From Rhytidiadelphus loreus (taxonomy: Eukaryota; Streptophyta; Bryopsida; Hypnales; Hylocomiaceae), in contig OX344763.1 in NCBI GenBank assembly GCA_947034895.1, forward strand, positions 52,017,025 through 52,081,024: a DNA stretch of 64,000 nt, read 5' to 3'. The position numbers and the translations under genes were made by a program. How positions within the stretch are numbered: position 1 is the stretch's first letter; every line of letters starts with the position of its first letter. Below are positions 1 through 13,435 of the stretch, in pieces. The notes beneath the pieces are model-generated. The model saw only the letters and a program-made list of their open reading frames with translations, did not search any database and was not told where the DNA came from.

Positions 1-3000
1 GATAACTTGGAGCCGAGCCGCTTTTTTCCTATTGTTGGCTTCCCTCTTCGAAATGGCCCTGCTTCTCTGCCTATCCGTGAGTCTTGCAAACTCATCCACC
101 TCCATGTCAATTGCACCAATGCCCTCCAAAGAGTTCCAGAAATGAACTTCCGACGAATGAGTGTAGGAGATGGGATAGTCAATGTACTACCCTCTACCAC
201 TGAGATGAGCTGTCGTATAAGTGCGGAGTTGGTTCGGAGTGTACATGCAATCCGCAAAACTACGATCGAGCCAAGTGAAAAGGAATGGAGGAAGATCGTT
301 CCTCGAAATTGCTCCTTTTGCCTCCAGCTCATGTTTGAAGTAACTACAACAATACCCAAAAAAAGGCATTCAGTAAGGCAATTCAATTAAAGAAGTGAGG
401 TACAAGGATTAATAAAATATCATGTACAATTAAGAAAAAAGAACTAAAGAATCAATGGAATGAATTGAATGATGAGATACTGATTTGGAATACATGAAGA
501 CTCTAAATTAGGAAGGCTAGTGCTTAGGAAAAAACCTCACTTACAGCCCCTTGGACTTATACAAGCATGTTGCATAAGACATTCTAACTTTAGTTCATTG
601 TTTCATTGTAGACTTTTGGCGTCATTAATCATGAGCTTCAATCAAGAATCACTCATTAGAATCTCAATGCTTTGCACATATTTGAATTGAGAGAAGTAAA
701 CAAACGGTAGAGTAATACCGGAAAGGAACTCTTCTAACTGCCTGTCTGGATCCATCGTAAGTCATGAAACAATTACTTTTCTTGAAATAGTTGGCTCCCT
801 TGAGTACCGCCAGAAACCCTTGATCCCAAATCTTCCTCCTCCACCCCTCAATATAATTTGACAAGAACTCAAGCTGCTGCAGAACTTTTATGTTCACTGT
901 GATGTTGTCTTGCCTTACTACGTCCTCAAAGTACTCCACAGCTGCATCTTCGATCTATAGAAATGCAAGATCAATTAATATTTCAGTAGTGAAGACCTTA
1001 GAGATAGAATTTGAAAAATTTGAAATGCAATTTGAAAAAAATAAGTATTATCAAATTATTGTATGTATTCACTTGAGTACTTACCCTAGCATACCATACA
1101 CATCTGTTCAAAAATGGTCCAAGTAAGGTCTTAGATACGGGTTGCGCTGGAAACCGCCAGGCATCACGTGATGGCAATGAAGAGTTCCACCACTTCAAGA
1201 ATTTGATCTTGTGGAACGGAATTGTGTTGCAAGTGGCCACCATTTGGAGCTTCTCTAGAGTCATCTCTAGAACTTCATTAGTACTCCAATGCTTTTCGAC
1301 CTATACAGAAACAGCCAAGTCGGAATTAGAATTACAACTTCAGCATACAATAATGCTGCTTGAAAATATGTTGGAAATGAAACACTTACTTTTGCTAGGA
1401 AGTCAGGCCCATGAGTAGGATTGGCCACGGTGACCAACTTGATCATTTTCACATACAACTTGGTATTCTTTTCTTTTGCTCCAACTCTCATTGCATTTGC
1501 GACACCTTCATGATTCTTTTCTTCAAACGGGGTGACCTTGTTGTACCTTCTCACTGCAGCATCTACTGCTTGGGCGATCTCTTGCTACGGAAGACCACGG
1601 TTTCAATAAATAATGACAAAACAATTTCAATAAAGAAAGTAAGAGATATAATACAAAAATTTAATATACAGTAAGTGCTGAATATAGTTCTCACCCATAA
1701 AACAAAGGTTGTGAAGACCTCTATTGGCATTGAGTACCAAGTTTTCTTCACTTTCAAGACTCCACACCGTTTGACCTTTGATGGTCTCAGCATTTCATTG
1801 AACCTATCCATGGGTAGAAGACCATACTTCTGAATTCGATACAAGGTATGTACAAGATTAGTCTTCACATGTGAGTCTTCTATCGATCTGCAATTTGAAC
1901 AATCACACTTAGCCATTGTTCACCAACACAATTTAAACCTATGCAAACAAGAATTAAGAGCAAAAAAAAAAGAAATGAGAATTTAAAAAAGCAATGCTTA
2001 CTTATTTATGTCATGCATAACATGCATGACAAGCTCAATCTTCCCCTTCGTGTCCAACACAATAGAGTCAACGCCACAATGCCAATCTTGCTTGGTGGAA
2101 TGAAGCTTGGAAATGTGGTTCATCCATGCCAAGCGACGGTGATTGCCATCACAAACATAAAATTTTAAGTTCTTTAAGAACTTTAGCTCAGCCACAGACT
2201 CCACGTACTTGTTGAAGATGTCATTCTTCTCTTTCCACAATGGCCCCTACTCTTCCATTTCTATCTCCGAAAACTCTGAGCTTTCTCCGGCCTCATTTGT
2301 TGTTGTTATGTAGAATACTGCCGTTCCATCTCGATACCCATTTACGAATTCTTGCTCAAGCTTGACTAAGTCACAAGAGAGAGTTGGGCGCACCATGGGC
2401 ATTGCAACAAGTCTGCAGAGTGGGATTTGGAGCCGAAACAACCGGTCCGGCTTCATTCGAAGTGAAGCAATTGTAGCCACAGAGTCTACCTTTTGGAGTC
2501 TCCGGAGCTCATCCTCCATTAACTCCTTCTCTTCGTCCTCCTCAAAGTCCTCATCACCTCCAATATCTGGTTGAGTTGTGTCATTGGTTCCTGGAGTTTT
2601 GACTATTTTCTCCACATGTGATAAATCTATTGGTGACACATTAATCTGAGAAAGTATAAATGACGATGGATCAAAATTGATGGAATTTCAAAAAGACGAT
2701 GAATCTCGAACTTCAAAGCATGTGAAGTATAATGAAACCAAAATTTTACTATAAGTGTGTAAGTGAACTAACATTATAGGATAAACATACTTATAATATA
2801 AACTATAAATGGTATATTAGATATAATAAAGTCTAACGGGGTGCAACCAAAAAGCAATTCCAATGAAATGGAATCAATCAATCTCTACATCATCATCTTC
2901 GTCTGAACTCAGAAGAATGAAGACAACTTCACGCGTTCCCTAACTAGTGCTACTAACACATTGGCACGTGTCTAGAAACATAGGACCATCAATCAAGCAA

Positions 3001-3317
3001 GATAGCTCACTATCCGAGCTATACTCCGTCTCCGAACTCTCAAGTGAGAACACAGGCATCCTGTGCTTCGAAAGGTTTAGCTGAGGTTCACTAACGTGAC
3101 GTCTCGATGCCTCAAGGTTACTAACCCGACTATGCACGGAATGTTCAAGAGCATTTGCAGCACGGTCAATGACATCCATAACATCATCAAAGCTTACCAA
3201 ATCTTCGAGTACAGTATCTTCGTCCTTTGAATCACTAGAGACCTCCATCTTGTTGTTGGCGGGAGTGAAAGGCTGTGAAGGGCCTGATGCTTGAGACAAA
3301 GGAACAATAATAGGCAT
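1..3317 (-). pseudogene. ParB-domain / DNA-methyltransferase-like gene, copy B (3' part outside window)
   Basis: Homologue of the gene at 13927-18778, read on the minus strand. Exons placed by alignment to that copy and by GT-AG sites: about 3317-2880 (acidic, Ser-rich N-terminus), 2639-2002 (ParB-like fold with the signature VCDGNHRRLAWMNH), 1887-1695, 1584-1390, 1300-1085, 954-719, and about 340 to the window edge. Order and phases of introns match copy A, so both descend from the same intron-containing gene. The methyltransferase-like C-terminus would lie left of base 1. In-frame TAG codons sit at 2940-2942, 2247-2249 and 187-189; at the last two, copy A has Trp (EWGP and PWYL), so they are TGG-to-TAG changes. 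The family resemblance to ParB rests on motif layout; function of this copy is almost certainly lost. Confidence 0.7.
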
Positions 3318-3400
3318 TACTGTAGATCCATGCCTTCCATCCTCAACTTGTCAGTAAAACAAACAATTGCACAAATATAAGATAAGTAACGTACACCATG

Positions 3401-3885
3401 TCAGGGGAATGCTGGGAAGCGAGCGTGGAGCAGCGAGCGGCGAGCAAGGAGCGGGGATTGGTGAGCGGGGAGCTGAAATATTGGAAGGAAAACCAAAAAA
3501 ATGGGAAAAAATAGATGAAAAAGTAGATGAAAGGTCAAGAATAAATGGACCAAATTGAAAAAAAAAAAAAAATTTGATGCAGAAATTGTAAAAAAGTGTT
3601 TGGAGAAAATGAAATTTGTTTTTGGGAGAAAATGAATGAAAGAAATTGGAAGAAATGAATGAAGTGGTTTGAAAAATTGGATGAAAAATATGGATGAAAG
3701 TTGATGAAAAATTATGGATGAAAGTGGATGAAAATTAATAGATGAAAGTGGATGAAAAATAATGGATGAAGGTGGATGAAAAATATAGATGAAAGTGGAT
3801 GAAAAATATAGATGAAAGTGGATGAAGAAATATAGATGAAAGTATATGAAAAATATGGATGACAATAGATTGAAAAATGGGTGAA
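3401..3885 (+). repeat. GC-rich GAGCGGGGA block followed by GGATGAAA minisatellite (left member of an inverted pair)
   Basis: Bases 3415-3475 are a block of GAGCG, GAGCA and GGGGAGC words containing GGAGCGGGGATTGGTGAGCG. Bases about 3660-3885 are an AT-rich minisatellite of units like GGATGAAAGTGGATGAAAAA with period near 20. The same two parts occur in reverse-complement order at 20900-21345. The long open frames across it on the minus strand are low-complexity Phe/Ile/His strings and are not genes. Confidence 0.75.
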
Positions 3886-4820
3886 AAAAATTAATTTCAC
3901 TAGAAGGGGATATTGATTTGGGTTTAGGGTTCAGAAAATGGATGACACATGGTCGAAAAATAGTGGAATGAGAGGGAAGACATAGACGATAGAAGGGTTA
4001 CAGAGTTGTTAAAAGAACCATTTAGTTGAGCATGATTTCAGTGGAAATAACTTATTTTAGGACCATGAAGGATTCCTACAACAATGGATTCAGGAGTACA
4101 CATTTTGGATTTTGCAATTAACTTCTTGGTTGCGACCTATATGTAGAGATCACAAGATGAGTGGTGATTTGGCAGTAGGGGAGGAGACTTTGACCCTCTG
4201 AATTGTTGGACCTCTGATCTTGGGCTTAAAATTTTGAAAAGAATCTGCATGGGGCTACTTTTACAAAATCATGCTCGCGTGGCAGTAATGGACTGGGACA
4301 AGCAAACGGAATTGAACTGCATGAACACAAGAGACTAGGACAAGTGAACAAAATTGAATTGCATCAACACAAGAGACTAAGACAAGCGGTTTAAGGTGAA
4401 GTGCACCAACACAATATGATTTAGGGCTTCTTGTAGGGAAGGTGCTAAACATTATTGCTTCACTCTCAGAATTTCAGTCACTACAGTTATCCTACGGTAC
4501 CTCTTATTTTTTCTTTGAACTCTTCAAAGATCGCCTCGTACGAATCTAGTAGACCTACTCGCTGTTGTTTGCTTATGCCTTCACGGTAGGATTAGCACTT
4601 CGAGCATCACTATACAATTGAGTGCTACAACATCACCATTCTTGATTCTAAGAGTCTTTAGGTCGTTGTTTCATGGTTGATGTTTAGTTCAGCATTAGAG
4701 CATCAACTTTCCTCTGATCATCATTACATTCCAACTAGCTCACCATCTGCCAGACATTCATCATGCATCTCCTACAGCAGACAACGCACTCATCCGTGAA
4801 TACCATTAGGCTCATGAGTT

Positions 4821-4840
4821 GCATGTCCACTCTAATACCA
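4821..4840 (-). other. Possible retroelement primer-binding site
   Basis: On the minus strand the sequence reads TGGTATTAGAGTGGACATGC. This resembles the initiator-Met tRNA primer-binding site of many plant LTR retrotransposons, which classically begins TGGTATCAGAGC. No gag-pol frame lies near it, so it would be a remnant. The resemblance is to about 12 bases only and may be chance. Confidence 0.3.
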
Positions 4841-5529
4841 TTTCAGAAGGAACTCTTCTTCTGGTTGGAAAGGCAAGCAAGTCATGAAGTCTAATGTGTT
4901 CATGAAGGAGTATGTAATCTGGCTGAAGAAAATGCATGATGAATATCACAAAGATGACAAGCATGTTGGATAATGATTCAAGTAAAGATCACTAGTAACA
5001 ATCTTTCATAAACAAGAAGACTGAACACTTCAAATGAATAACGCACCCCAAATATGAAAACACAGAAATCTACAATTTCTCTGTCGACTACATGCACTCT
5101 AACTACTAGACTGTAACATCACCTCGTACTACTTCAGTCGTTGCAACACTATCCTTGCTATCTAATGAGCACGACTTGAGCTCTACAACACAGACCTTAT
5201 CACAACTAGAAGCTTTGTATTTTAGGGAAAGGGCGACAAAGAGAACTTCATCTTCTTCAAATGCCACACTATGGCGACATGTGGCCCACACCTATAAGTT
5301 TTCCTGAGATTGCCTTATCCGACTGTAATGGGCGTACTACACAACACGTGCCATTCAACAATAAAGTGGGCAAAATTAGGATTACCCTCCTGAAAGGGCA
5401 CAATGCAATGACATCACGTAGTAGAACCTTCGAAGTGAGGGCATCCGAAGGCCTTGAACTATAATAAGATATATACATGTGGCCGAGGATTCACTTCTAT
5501 TGGAATTTCTATATTTCGAAAAACAACAA

Positions 5530-5900
5530 CAACGAGGGGGACATAGAGGGGGGGTTGACTCGGTCAGCTGTATAGGGATTGCCCAACCTCTTGAATTGGG
5601 CAGGGGGGCAGGTAGGGCACCCAATTGAACTGGGTAGCGACGTTGGGTAGCAACGGTTGAAGGTGGGGGATTAAATCCATGTAGACGGACAAGATTGGGG
5701 GCCCAGCCCACTGACTTGGACGGGGGGGCGGGTACGGTTTTAGGGAGGGTTGCATAGCTCGTCGAGTTGTCAAAGGGAAAGGGGCTGTTAAGTCCGTTGA
5801 ATTGGATATGGGGGGCTCCCCAGCTCAATGAGGTGGGCAAAGGGAGGAGGGGCTGTCCACCCAATTGAACTGAGCAAGGAGGGCGTTTTAGGTGGTTTAG
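5530..5900 (+). repeat. G-rich imperfect repeats with ATTGAACTGGG words
   Basis: The plus strand has many runs of four to seven G (for example near 5537, 5547, 5602, 5696, 5725, 5810) interleaved with repeats of CCAATTGAACTGGG or TTGAATTGGG at roughly 80-100 base spacing. The word and its complement both occur, so local hairpins are possible, and the G runs could form quadruplexes on the plus strand. The minus-strand Pro-rich open frames here are a by-product of the C runs. Confidence 0.5.
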
Positions 5901-6492
5901 CTCGAGGTCGGTCATGTATAGGGGGGTGTAATGATCGGAAAGGGAGTTTTTGGGTGTTGGGTGAGGGTATACAAGAAGGGTGGTAGTGTGAACATAAAAA
6001 TAAGTATATAAACAACATCAGGTACTTCTCAGAAATAAAACCTTCTAATAGGCTAACGACCATGCTAATAGAATTTCCTATCACTGTAGTGGATGGAAGG
6101 GTTATTTTAAACATCCTTTTTACATTAGAATTCATACACACATTACACTTGAAATTTGGATGTGCATAGAGGTCAGTCCATGTTGTTTGAAAATTCATTG
6201 ATAGAATTTCCATTTGTTGTGTAGACAAACACTTATTTTGAGGGTTTAGGTTTCTCAACTTTGGTGGAAGCAAGCAAGGATAGAAATGAAATGGACAAGA
6301 GGGTCAAGTCACTTGATTACATACATAGAAACGAAATGCAATTAGGGTCTAAGAGGACGGCACATTCTTTTGCAAATATTGCGAGGCTAATGATATGCAA
6401 GTAGTGGCCCTTGTAGTCTCACTACATATTCATTCAAGAGCACGGTAAATACAAAGAGTACTCCTGTTCCGAAAAAAACAACTAAACCTTCA

Positions 6493-9400
6493 CTAAATAT
6501 AACTTAGTATTCCACTGAGAAGAACTGCCTTCACTTCAATAAAACTGAAGCTCGCAGCATGAATAAAGGCATCAGAGTCTGCTTGTAGATTGCAGATGAC
6601 TGTAAAAACAAAGTACAGATGTTTGCAATTTGCCCACGTTCCACGCTTCCCCAAGCACTTCAATTTCATCTCCTTGAAATTACGGCAGGTACAATCGGGA
6701 AATGACGAAATTGTGAGCATATACTTCTCCGTCCGAGGTTGCACACCGGATATGAGGGAAATTATGCAACCAAATCCTGGATGAGGGACCATGGTCACCC
6801 TTTCTATGCGTGCATTTAAAGTCAATGACGAAGCATAGTTGTTCTGATGCTTAACGATTGGAGCCTTCGGATTTCGTCTAATAACCTTTCCAGGACGAGT
6901 TGTCGGATACACATCTGGATTAGATGGAACAAGATAGGTATGTACCGATTCGATTCCTCCTTCTCCACCAAAAAGTCTACGCGGTGAAATAACTTGTTGT
7001 TGTGGAAGTTGGAAACCGGCCGCCTCAAGCGATAAAATCTCGGCTTTTGATAGTTTGGTACCCATTAGAACGGGCCAAATAGACGGAACAGGTGGTACAG
7101 ATAACACCCACTTCCGTCGATATCCCTTCACGCAACGTTCGATGTCGTCGTTACAAAAAAAGAATTGCATACGATCATTACAATTTTTTCTATAATTGAC
7201 CATCATACCTGTATATGTTGGCGTTGCTGTAGGTTGATTGTTCTGGACAATTTGAGCAGTACACTTCTTCTTTGTAATTGCTTGGTCGGCAAAGCATGCC
7301 TTTGCGGATGTTTTGGGTAATTTAGCAATATGCCATTGGGTTTCGTCGCACATGCTCTTTTGGATACATGACACGTGAGTAGACCGGTGAGTACATTCAG
7401 GTTCCAAATTTTGAACATTTCCCATGACATACTGCATTTCCACATCCACGCTTGGAACGTCGTCTTCCCTAATGGGATTAAGAGGAGCTGCACTTGTTGA
7501 CACTCTTGAGGCTCTTGTCTGAATGCGGGGATGCGAAAAATTTACTTTATCCGGCCTATAAGAATCCTGCTCGCATCCTAGTGGCATTTCTGCCTTGCGC
7601 TTGTGAGACCCGAAGACTTCCTCACCCTCAAGTTGAGGCTCCCTATTCACAAACTCCTCAACTTCAGGAATGCTTGAAATAGCTTCCGCCAAGGCTTTAG
7701 GATTCCCAGTTCGTTCTGCTGACCTTTGTGCAACACGAAGCATTAGTTCTTCCTTCCCCGGACCGGTTCCCCCTTGATTACCCTTTACAAATTGATAATA
7801 CCTCACCATCTGCATGAAAGCTTGAACAAAATCATCTACTGTGGCAATGTACAAATCGGTTCCTCGATTGCCAGATTGCTGCAGCCATTTATTGTATACT
7901 GTCTCTGCAAGGTTGCAAGAGGGCATCTCCGCAAGCTCGATTTCATTTAGATCCTGAATAATCAATACCAAATACTGACATGAGATGTTGGAATAGAAAT
8001 CATCCTCAAAGCATTAACAATGACAAACAATCAGTGACGGACTGGAATAGAGATGCAGACGACTATCCACCGCTTCGGAGAAATTGTGAGAACATGAAGT
8101 TTCAGAAGTCCATAATGAGTTTCTAGTGTAAGGCCCATTCGGTATCGGCTAGGCATTTCGGAAGCACCAATGCATGCATACATTGCTCGTTACTAAATAG
8201 TCAAAGCGCATTGACAATAAATAAAACCATAGGAATTCAATAAGTACCAAAGAAATAATACATTGGATAGTTCAAGATGAAGAAGCATAAAGCCGAACGA
8301 GATTGAAGAAATATTTCAAATAAAAGTGATAAGACTTGAGAACTTACGAGTTGCAGAAAGCCGCCCCATTGGCGATAACGAAAATGCCAAAATGCCAGCC
8401 ACAGGTCTAATCGGCGTTTTCCTTCTTCGCAAGTGGCACCTGAGGACAACCACCACAATCTAATGGCAAGGTACCTCGATTCAGATTCATCCGGAGAAGT
8501 GGCGTTCTTGTATTGCTTGCATAGCAGTCGATGCTGATCTTGCAAGTCTCCTCGGATGTCAGCCTTTGTATACTTTTCCATCGACTGTGTCCAATGGAAG
8601 AGGCATGTTCTTTCGCGGTTTTCCATTGCCTCGCTACTATCTCCCAATCCATAGATGGTCCTCACAGCATTCCAATTCGCCTGTGCACTATCAGCCATAA
8701 ATCCCTTGAATTGGGTGTTGACGACACCGTGTCGCTCTAAAATCGAATTCAAATTCCTCCAGAACAGAATTTGGGCTGACGTGTCCTCCGATTGCATGTC
8801 ACAAATTGCGATTGTCATCACACGGCAGTACACAGAATCATACACGTGGCATGCCATTGTGGTCCACCCTTTCACCCTTTTCACGTGATCGAACATCATC
8901 CATGAGTCATGAAGATCTCCATCATTTTGCATACGCTTCACTAAGTCAACTCTACTTCCAGGACCCACTTCAGACATTTTGAAAAGAAAAACTTTCTCTG
9001 ACTTTGTTCCTTGACCTGGAAATTTGCTCTCCTGAATGAAAGCCCACGTGCTGGAACCCCTCAACTTTGTAATACTATCAATGACACCAAATCTCCGAAG
9101 AGATTTGAACGATGTGACCTCATTTCGAATACTTGGAGAGCTGAAGTACTTGCACTTGTCTAGAACAGGAACTAGGTCAACGAAGTCAAGCTGCTTTGGA
9201 TGTATCCCATCTTGACTGAGTAGAAGTTCACCTAACAGTTCTTTTGTAGCCTCAAGCACAATAGAAGAATTAGTTGCGGTCGGGGTTCTCTCCATCTGTT
9301 CACCAATTAGGACTCGAGTTCTATCCCTTAAGTCTCAGAGTTCACCATCCTTGACTGGGTGTTTGTGAACTCCAAGGTGTACGAACGCCCGAGTCATTCC

Positions 9401-10432
9401 TATAATTCCGAGGACATAGTATGCTTTCACAACACACATGGCAATACACGAAGGAGGTTGTTTGCAGATTTTACAGACAAGAGATGACCCCGTTGGATGC
9501 AGGTCTCCAACATTGACCGCAGAGGGAGACATACCTTCCCATTCCATCTCATTCACAACATCATTTCGATTACCACGACTCAAGAAGTCACAACTCGCAT
9601 TCAAGCATCTAAGATGCCCTATACAAATGGAGGAGCGGAATGTCAAGCCCATACGATTACTAATATTTGTTGTCATTGTTTTGGTCCAGACGTGGCCATC
9701 ATATCGCTTATCCATGCCCACCATCTGATGAGCATGAGATGGAGGTCAGCTAGTCTCTACAGGAGGCAACTCAAAGATAATATTTCCGTTGAATCACGGA
9801 GGCAACGTATGAACTCTCTCTATGGAAATCGACTCGTAATCTATTTTAGATAGTATATTCCAACATCCCTTCTGTGCCCGCAATTGACGCAAACAATGAA
9901 TCACTAATGCACCATTTGTAGCAGAACTCTCCGCCACAGATTTTGGAAGGCTACTTAAGCTAGGCAAAGTAGACATCGAGGAAGGCGTCTCTGAATTCAA
10001 CCTTTGCTCACGCGAATTTTGGTCAGAGTCCGAACTTAGAATGGTTACACAGTCCTCCCGGCGTTCTACCTTCACAGGAATCAAGGGAGGTGTCTGATAC
10101 GACGACATAGATGAATGACGCGGTGTACCAATCACGTCATCAACTGGAATAAAGTGAGTACGAACTCCGTAAGCTCTATACTTTCCGGGTTTCAGTCGCC
10201 ACGCAGTAGTCCCATCTTGCAAACTAGGAAGTTGACCTATAGTATGAACAAGGATCCCTGATTCCGGTTCAAAAACTTCTTCGTCCACGTAGATCGAGTC
10301 CTCCCTCAATTGAAACCTGAGACCTAATCGAGTAGCTAGAACAACAGCAATGCCATCATCACGAACCGGAAATATAATTGGAACTCCAGCACCGTCAGCA
10401 CTCACAACGACCGAATTTGATATGTCCTCCAT
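6493..10432 (-). pseudogene. MULE-type (Mutator-like) transposase with SWIM zinc finger, three TGA interruptions
   Basis: One continuous frame runs from an ATG at 10432 (just after an acceptor-like GCACAG) to 8348, then a 394-bp GT-AG intron (7954-8347, phase 0), then 7953-6493, giving about 1180 codons. N-terminal 210 residues are variable. Residues about 230-330 form a WRKY/FLYWCH-like zinc-finger region (GHVWTKTMTTN, then Cys-rich). The DDE-like core shows GFMADSAQANW and LFHWTQSMEKYTK. The C-terminus has a SWIM finger, CTCRNFKEM then NCKHLYFVF. This order is that of plant MULE transposases, which cut and paste DNA. TGA codons at 9794-9796, 9746-9748 and 9335-9337 interrupt the frame; each reads naturally as Arg (CGA to TGA). 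No frameshift was seen. The final stop is TAG followed by TGA. Confidence 0.8.
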
Positions 10433-12670
10433 CCCAACTGTGCAAGAAAGTTGGACGACCGTAACATCCAAGTAGAATATGAAAAACAAAGTGTACAAAA
10501 AAATTATAGGAATAGTCTAAACAAAATTCACGGTGATATATGATTAGGACCGTTCAAAGTCTCCGAGATCTATACCAAATAACAGTCATCTATGGAAAAT
10601 GTAATCGATGCACCAGAAATAACTAAAGCGCAACACATGTACAAAACAGGAGATAACCGCCCTAAGCTATCATGACAGGAATCGGAAGAACTGAGCGCCA
10701 CTAATTACTTCTAGTGACTTCGGACGTCATAAAATCCCGTCCAATTTAGGGAAAGTAAATCTTCCCTAAAAGTTGGTTGCGATGTACATCGACGATTTTT
10801 TCTGTGATTTTAAAATTGAATGGCACAGATCCCAAATTGGCACAACACTTGGAATGTAAACGGATTGTACATTGTTGATGGCAATGACAAAACTATTACA
10901 AATGCAAAGTGAAAATGTCAATAACTACTGCCCTCTAGGACAAGCGCCACATATGGACCGATTAGCATATATGGCGTCAGCTAATCAAAGGAGGACACGA
11001 TTATAATATATCAGAGAATCCATATTAGAATTTCATCACAGTAACATTATCATCTATATTAACCATACTCTCTAATACATCGAAGCCTTTAAGGTGTGAC
11101 ATTTTACTCCATAAACGTCAACTGTATTAAGTCCATATTGATTTCCAATAGACTGATTATTTAAACATTAAATCTGTATGTCTGTATTGAATTGAACAAT
11201 GGATTTTATAAGTAGATTATATTGAAGTACCTGAACTAGAATTGAAATGAAGAATTAGATTGGAAGTCTCTGACTCCTAGTAGAATGTGGATATGAGGAA
11301 ACAGAATTCCATATGATGATACATAAAAGGGAAGTGATCATATTAAAATTGAAAATTTTCAAGTGTCAAGTAGGATTATTAATCCACCATTCAAAACTAG
11401 TTACCTGCATTTCAAATTACATTCCATATCCACAAATGATTTGTGAAGAATAGATACTATAGAAGGCGCGAATCCATTCTGACGCGGAGACTCTGACGAC
11501 TGGAGTCCAAGATAGACTCTGACATGTACAACAATCATTTCATGGTCAATCATAAGTCAGGGAGGTGGATATTCATTGACTGTATCATAACATTTTTAAT
11601 GTTGGTTAGAAGTACCAGCCACGTAAGCTAAAACTTCATGGAGAGACTTGAAAAAGTCGTAGGGTGGCTACGGAATGATTTGCCCACGACTCGTAAGAAT
11701 GACTATACATTAAAGTATTCAAAAGAGATATCAATGAGCGCCGCAAAGTTGAAGGCCGAACCTGATCCCGATACGAGCGCCGCCACCGCCGACCCATACC
11801 AGCCCTCTCTCCCGAACCATGGGAACTCGTCATATGGGTCTTCGCGCCACAAAACTAATCCTTTTTAAGTTCGGGCGTCCACTTCCTTGCCAAAGTGCCG
11901 TCTCCCCACCTAGCGTACTACACAGACTAACTTCACTGTTTCTGCACTTCAATGTATGTATTTGCATTCTCTACTCGCGTTTGATGCTAGGTTTTCCAAT
12001 TCGGTTCATTGCTAAACTCCTACATCTGTACTGGCACAGGGAACTCGAGATGGACCGGTAAGGCCCGAAACTAAGATCGCGGCGCCACCTACCTAACGCG
12101 CCAGACCCAGGCTCTCAACCGCCTCCAGTCGGCAATGACGAGCTAGAGGTATGTCCCCATTTTATTTCGTTTGACTCCATGCATTTTTTGGGCGTATGCT
12201 GAGGAGTTCCTCACAGCCGAGGGAGGCCGTGTATTGGGGTGAAGCAACCTGCGGTAAGCTCACGATATCTGAGCGGCATAGTTTCCCAATTTTGTTGTTG
12301 CGTAAGTTCAGCAATACCCGCCCTGCTTTGGACTGCCCTCTCGGGAATCCGAAGCACGGTGAAGGGAGTACACGATTTCTGCTTTCTGGAATGTCTCGAG
12401 ATTATGTTGATTAGCGTCCTCATCTTATCACTTCGTAAGTTGCACAAGAACCCCTCTTTTAGGAACGCAGCCTCGAACTCTTGTGGAGGTCTGTGCATAG
12501 CAAAAGCGAGCTCAAGAGATCTCATCTCCCCCGATGCGCGGCTCACTATAAGTGTCCTAGGCATGCGCCGTTTCTCTCCATTTCCCTGAGTTTCATTCCA
12601 GACATTAGCCACGCAATAGTTCACGAAGTCCGACCTGTCGACGAACGCCCTGAAGACGGTTTGAGAGAAG
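10433..12670. other. Stretch without a recognisable gene
   Basis: Bases 10500-11640 are AT-rich with nothing recognisable. Bases 11640-12660 are more GC-rich with several short overlapping open frames on both strands and no motif; they may be the outer part of the leader of the gene at 13927. A half copy of the CCCTCTCGG palindrome arm is present near 12340. Confidence 0.5.
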
Positions 12671-12679
12671 CCACGGTGA

Positions 12680-13345
12680 GCACCTTGTGGGCTGAGCGTT
12701 GCCGCTCGGGCTCCTTCGATGCTCCTCCATTTTTTTTGTTTGTTCCACTGTGACCCTTCTAGCAGATCTGGTGCTCGCCCTCACAACCGAGGATGGCCCT
12801 CTCGGGGCCAACAGGGGGTCGGAGGCACCCTTCCCCGAGCTCACCTTGTGGGCTGAGCGTCGCCGCTCGGGCTCCTTCGATGCTTCTCCATTTTTTTTTT
12901 TGTTCCGCTGTGACCCTTTTTGCAATCCTAGTGCTCGCCCTCACGGCCGAGGATGGCCCTCTCGGGGCCAACAGGGGGTCGGAGGCACCCTTCCCCGAGC
13001 TCACCTTGTGGGCTGTGCGTTGCCGCTCGAGCCCCTTTGATGCTTCTCCATTTTTCTTGTTTGTTCCGCTATGACCCTTCTAGCAGATCAGGTGCTCGTC
13101 CTCACGGCCGAGGATGGCCCTCTCGGGGCCAACAGGGGGTCGGAGGCACCCTTCCCCGAGCTCACCTTGTGGGCTGAGCGTCGCCACTCGGGCTCCTTCG
13201 ATGCTTCTCCATTTTTTTTGTTTGTTCTGCTGTGACCCTTCTAGCAGATCTGGTGCTCGCCCTCACGGCCGAGGATGGCCCTCTCGGGGCCGAGAGGGGG
13301 TCGGAGGCACCACTTCCTGAGCTCATTGTCCTATCTCTGCCTTGC
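12680..13345 (+). repeat. Four tandem ~160-bp units upstream of the ParB/methyltransferase-like gene
   Basis: The word GAGGATGGCCCTCTCGGGGC recurs at about 12788, 12948, 13109 and 13270, a period of 160-161 bp. Each unit contains ACAGGGGGTCGGAGGCACC, TGTGGGCTGAGCGTCGCCGC, a T-rich run and TGACCCTTCTAGCAGATC. All six frames across it read as repeated peptides, which is a consequence of the repeat. The units end where the perfect CGGTACCG palindromes begin, and the array lies in the 5' leader of the gene starting at 13927. Confidence 0.85.
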
Positions 13346-13435
13346 CGAGCGGGCATTTCTGAGGTCCTCCATTTTCTTCCGATTGATTGCGGTTTATCAG
13401 CTCGCAGATGCTGAGCTCCCCCCCGCCGAAAAAGT

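Larger units (their letters stand above)
3886..6492. other. Stretch without a recognisable gene
   Basis: I could not support a gene here. Short open frames at 4261-4452 and 5106-5478 have no recognisable motif. The stretch holds a possible retroelement primer-binding site near 4821-4840 and a G-rich repeated block at 5530-5900. Bases 5990-6490 are AT-rich with no feature seen. Confidence 0.5.

Noticed and set aside
3401..3900. Minus-strand ORFs of 154 and 62 codons
   Set aside because: They translate a GGATGAAA minisatellite into Phe/Ile/His repeats; no coding evidence.
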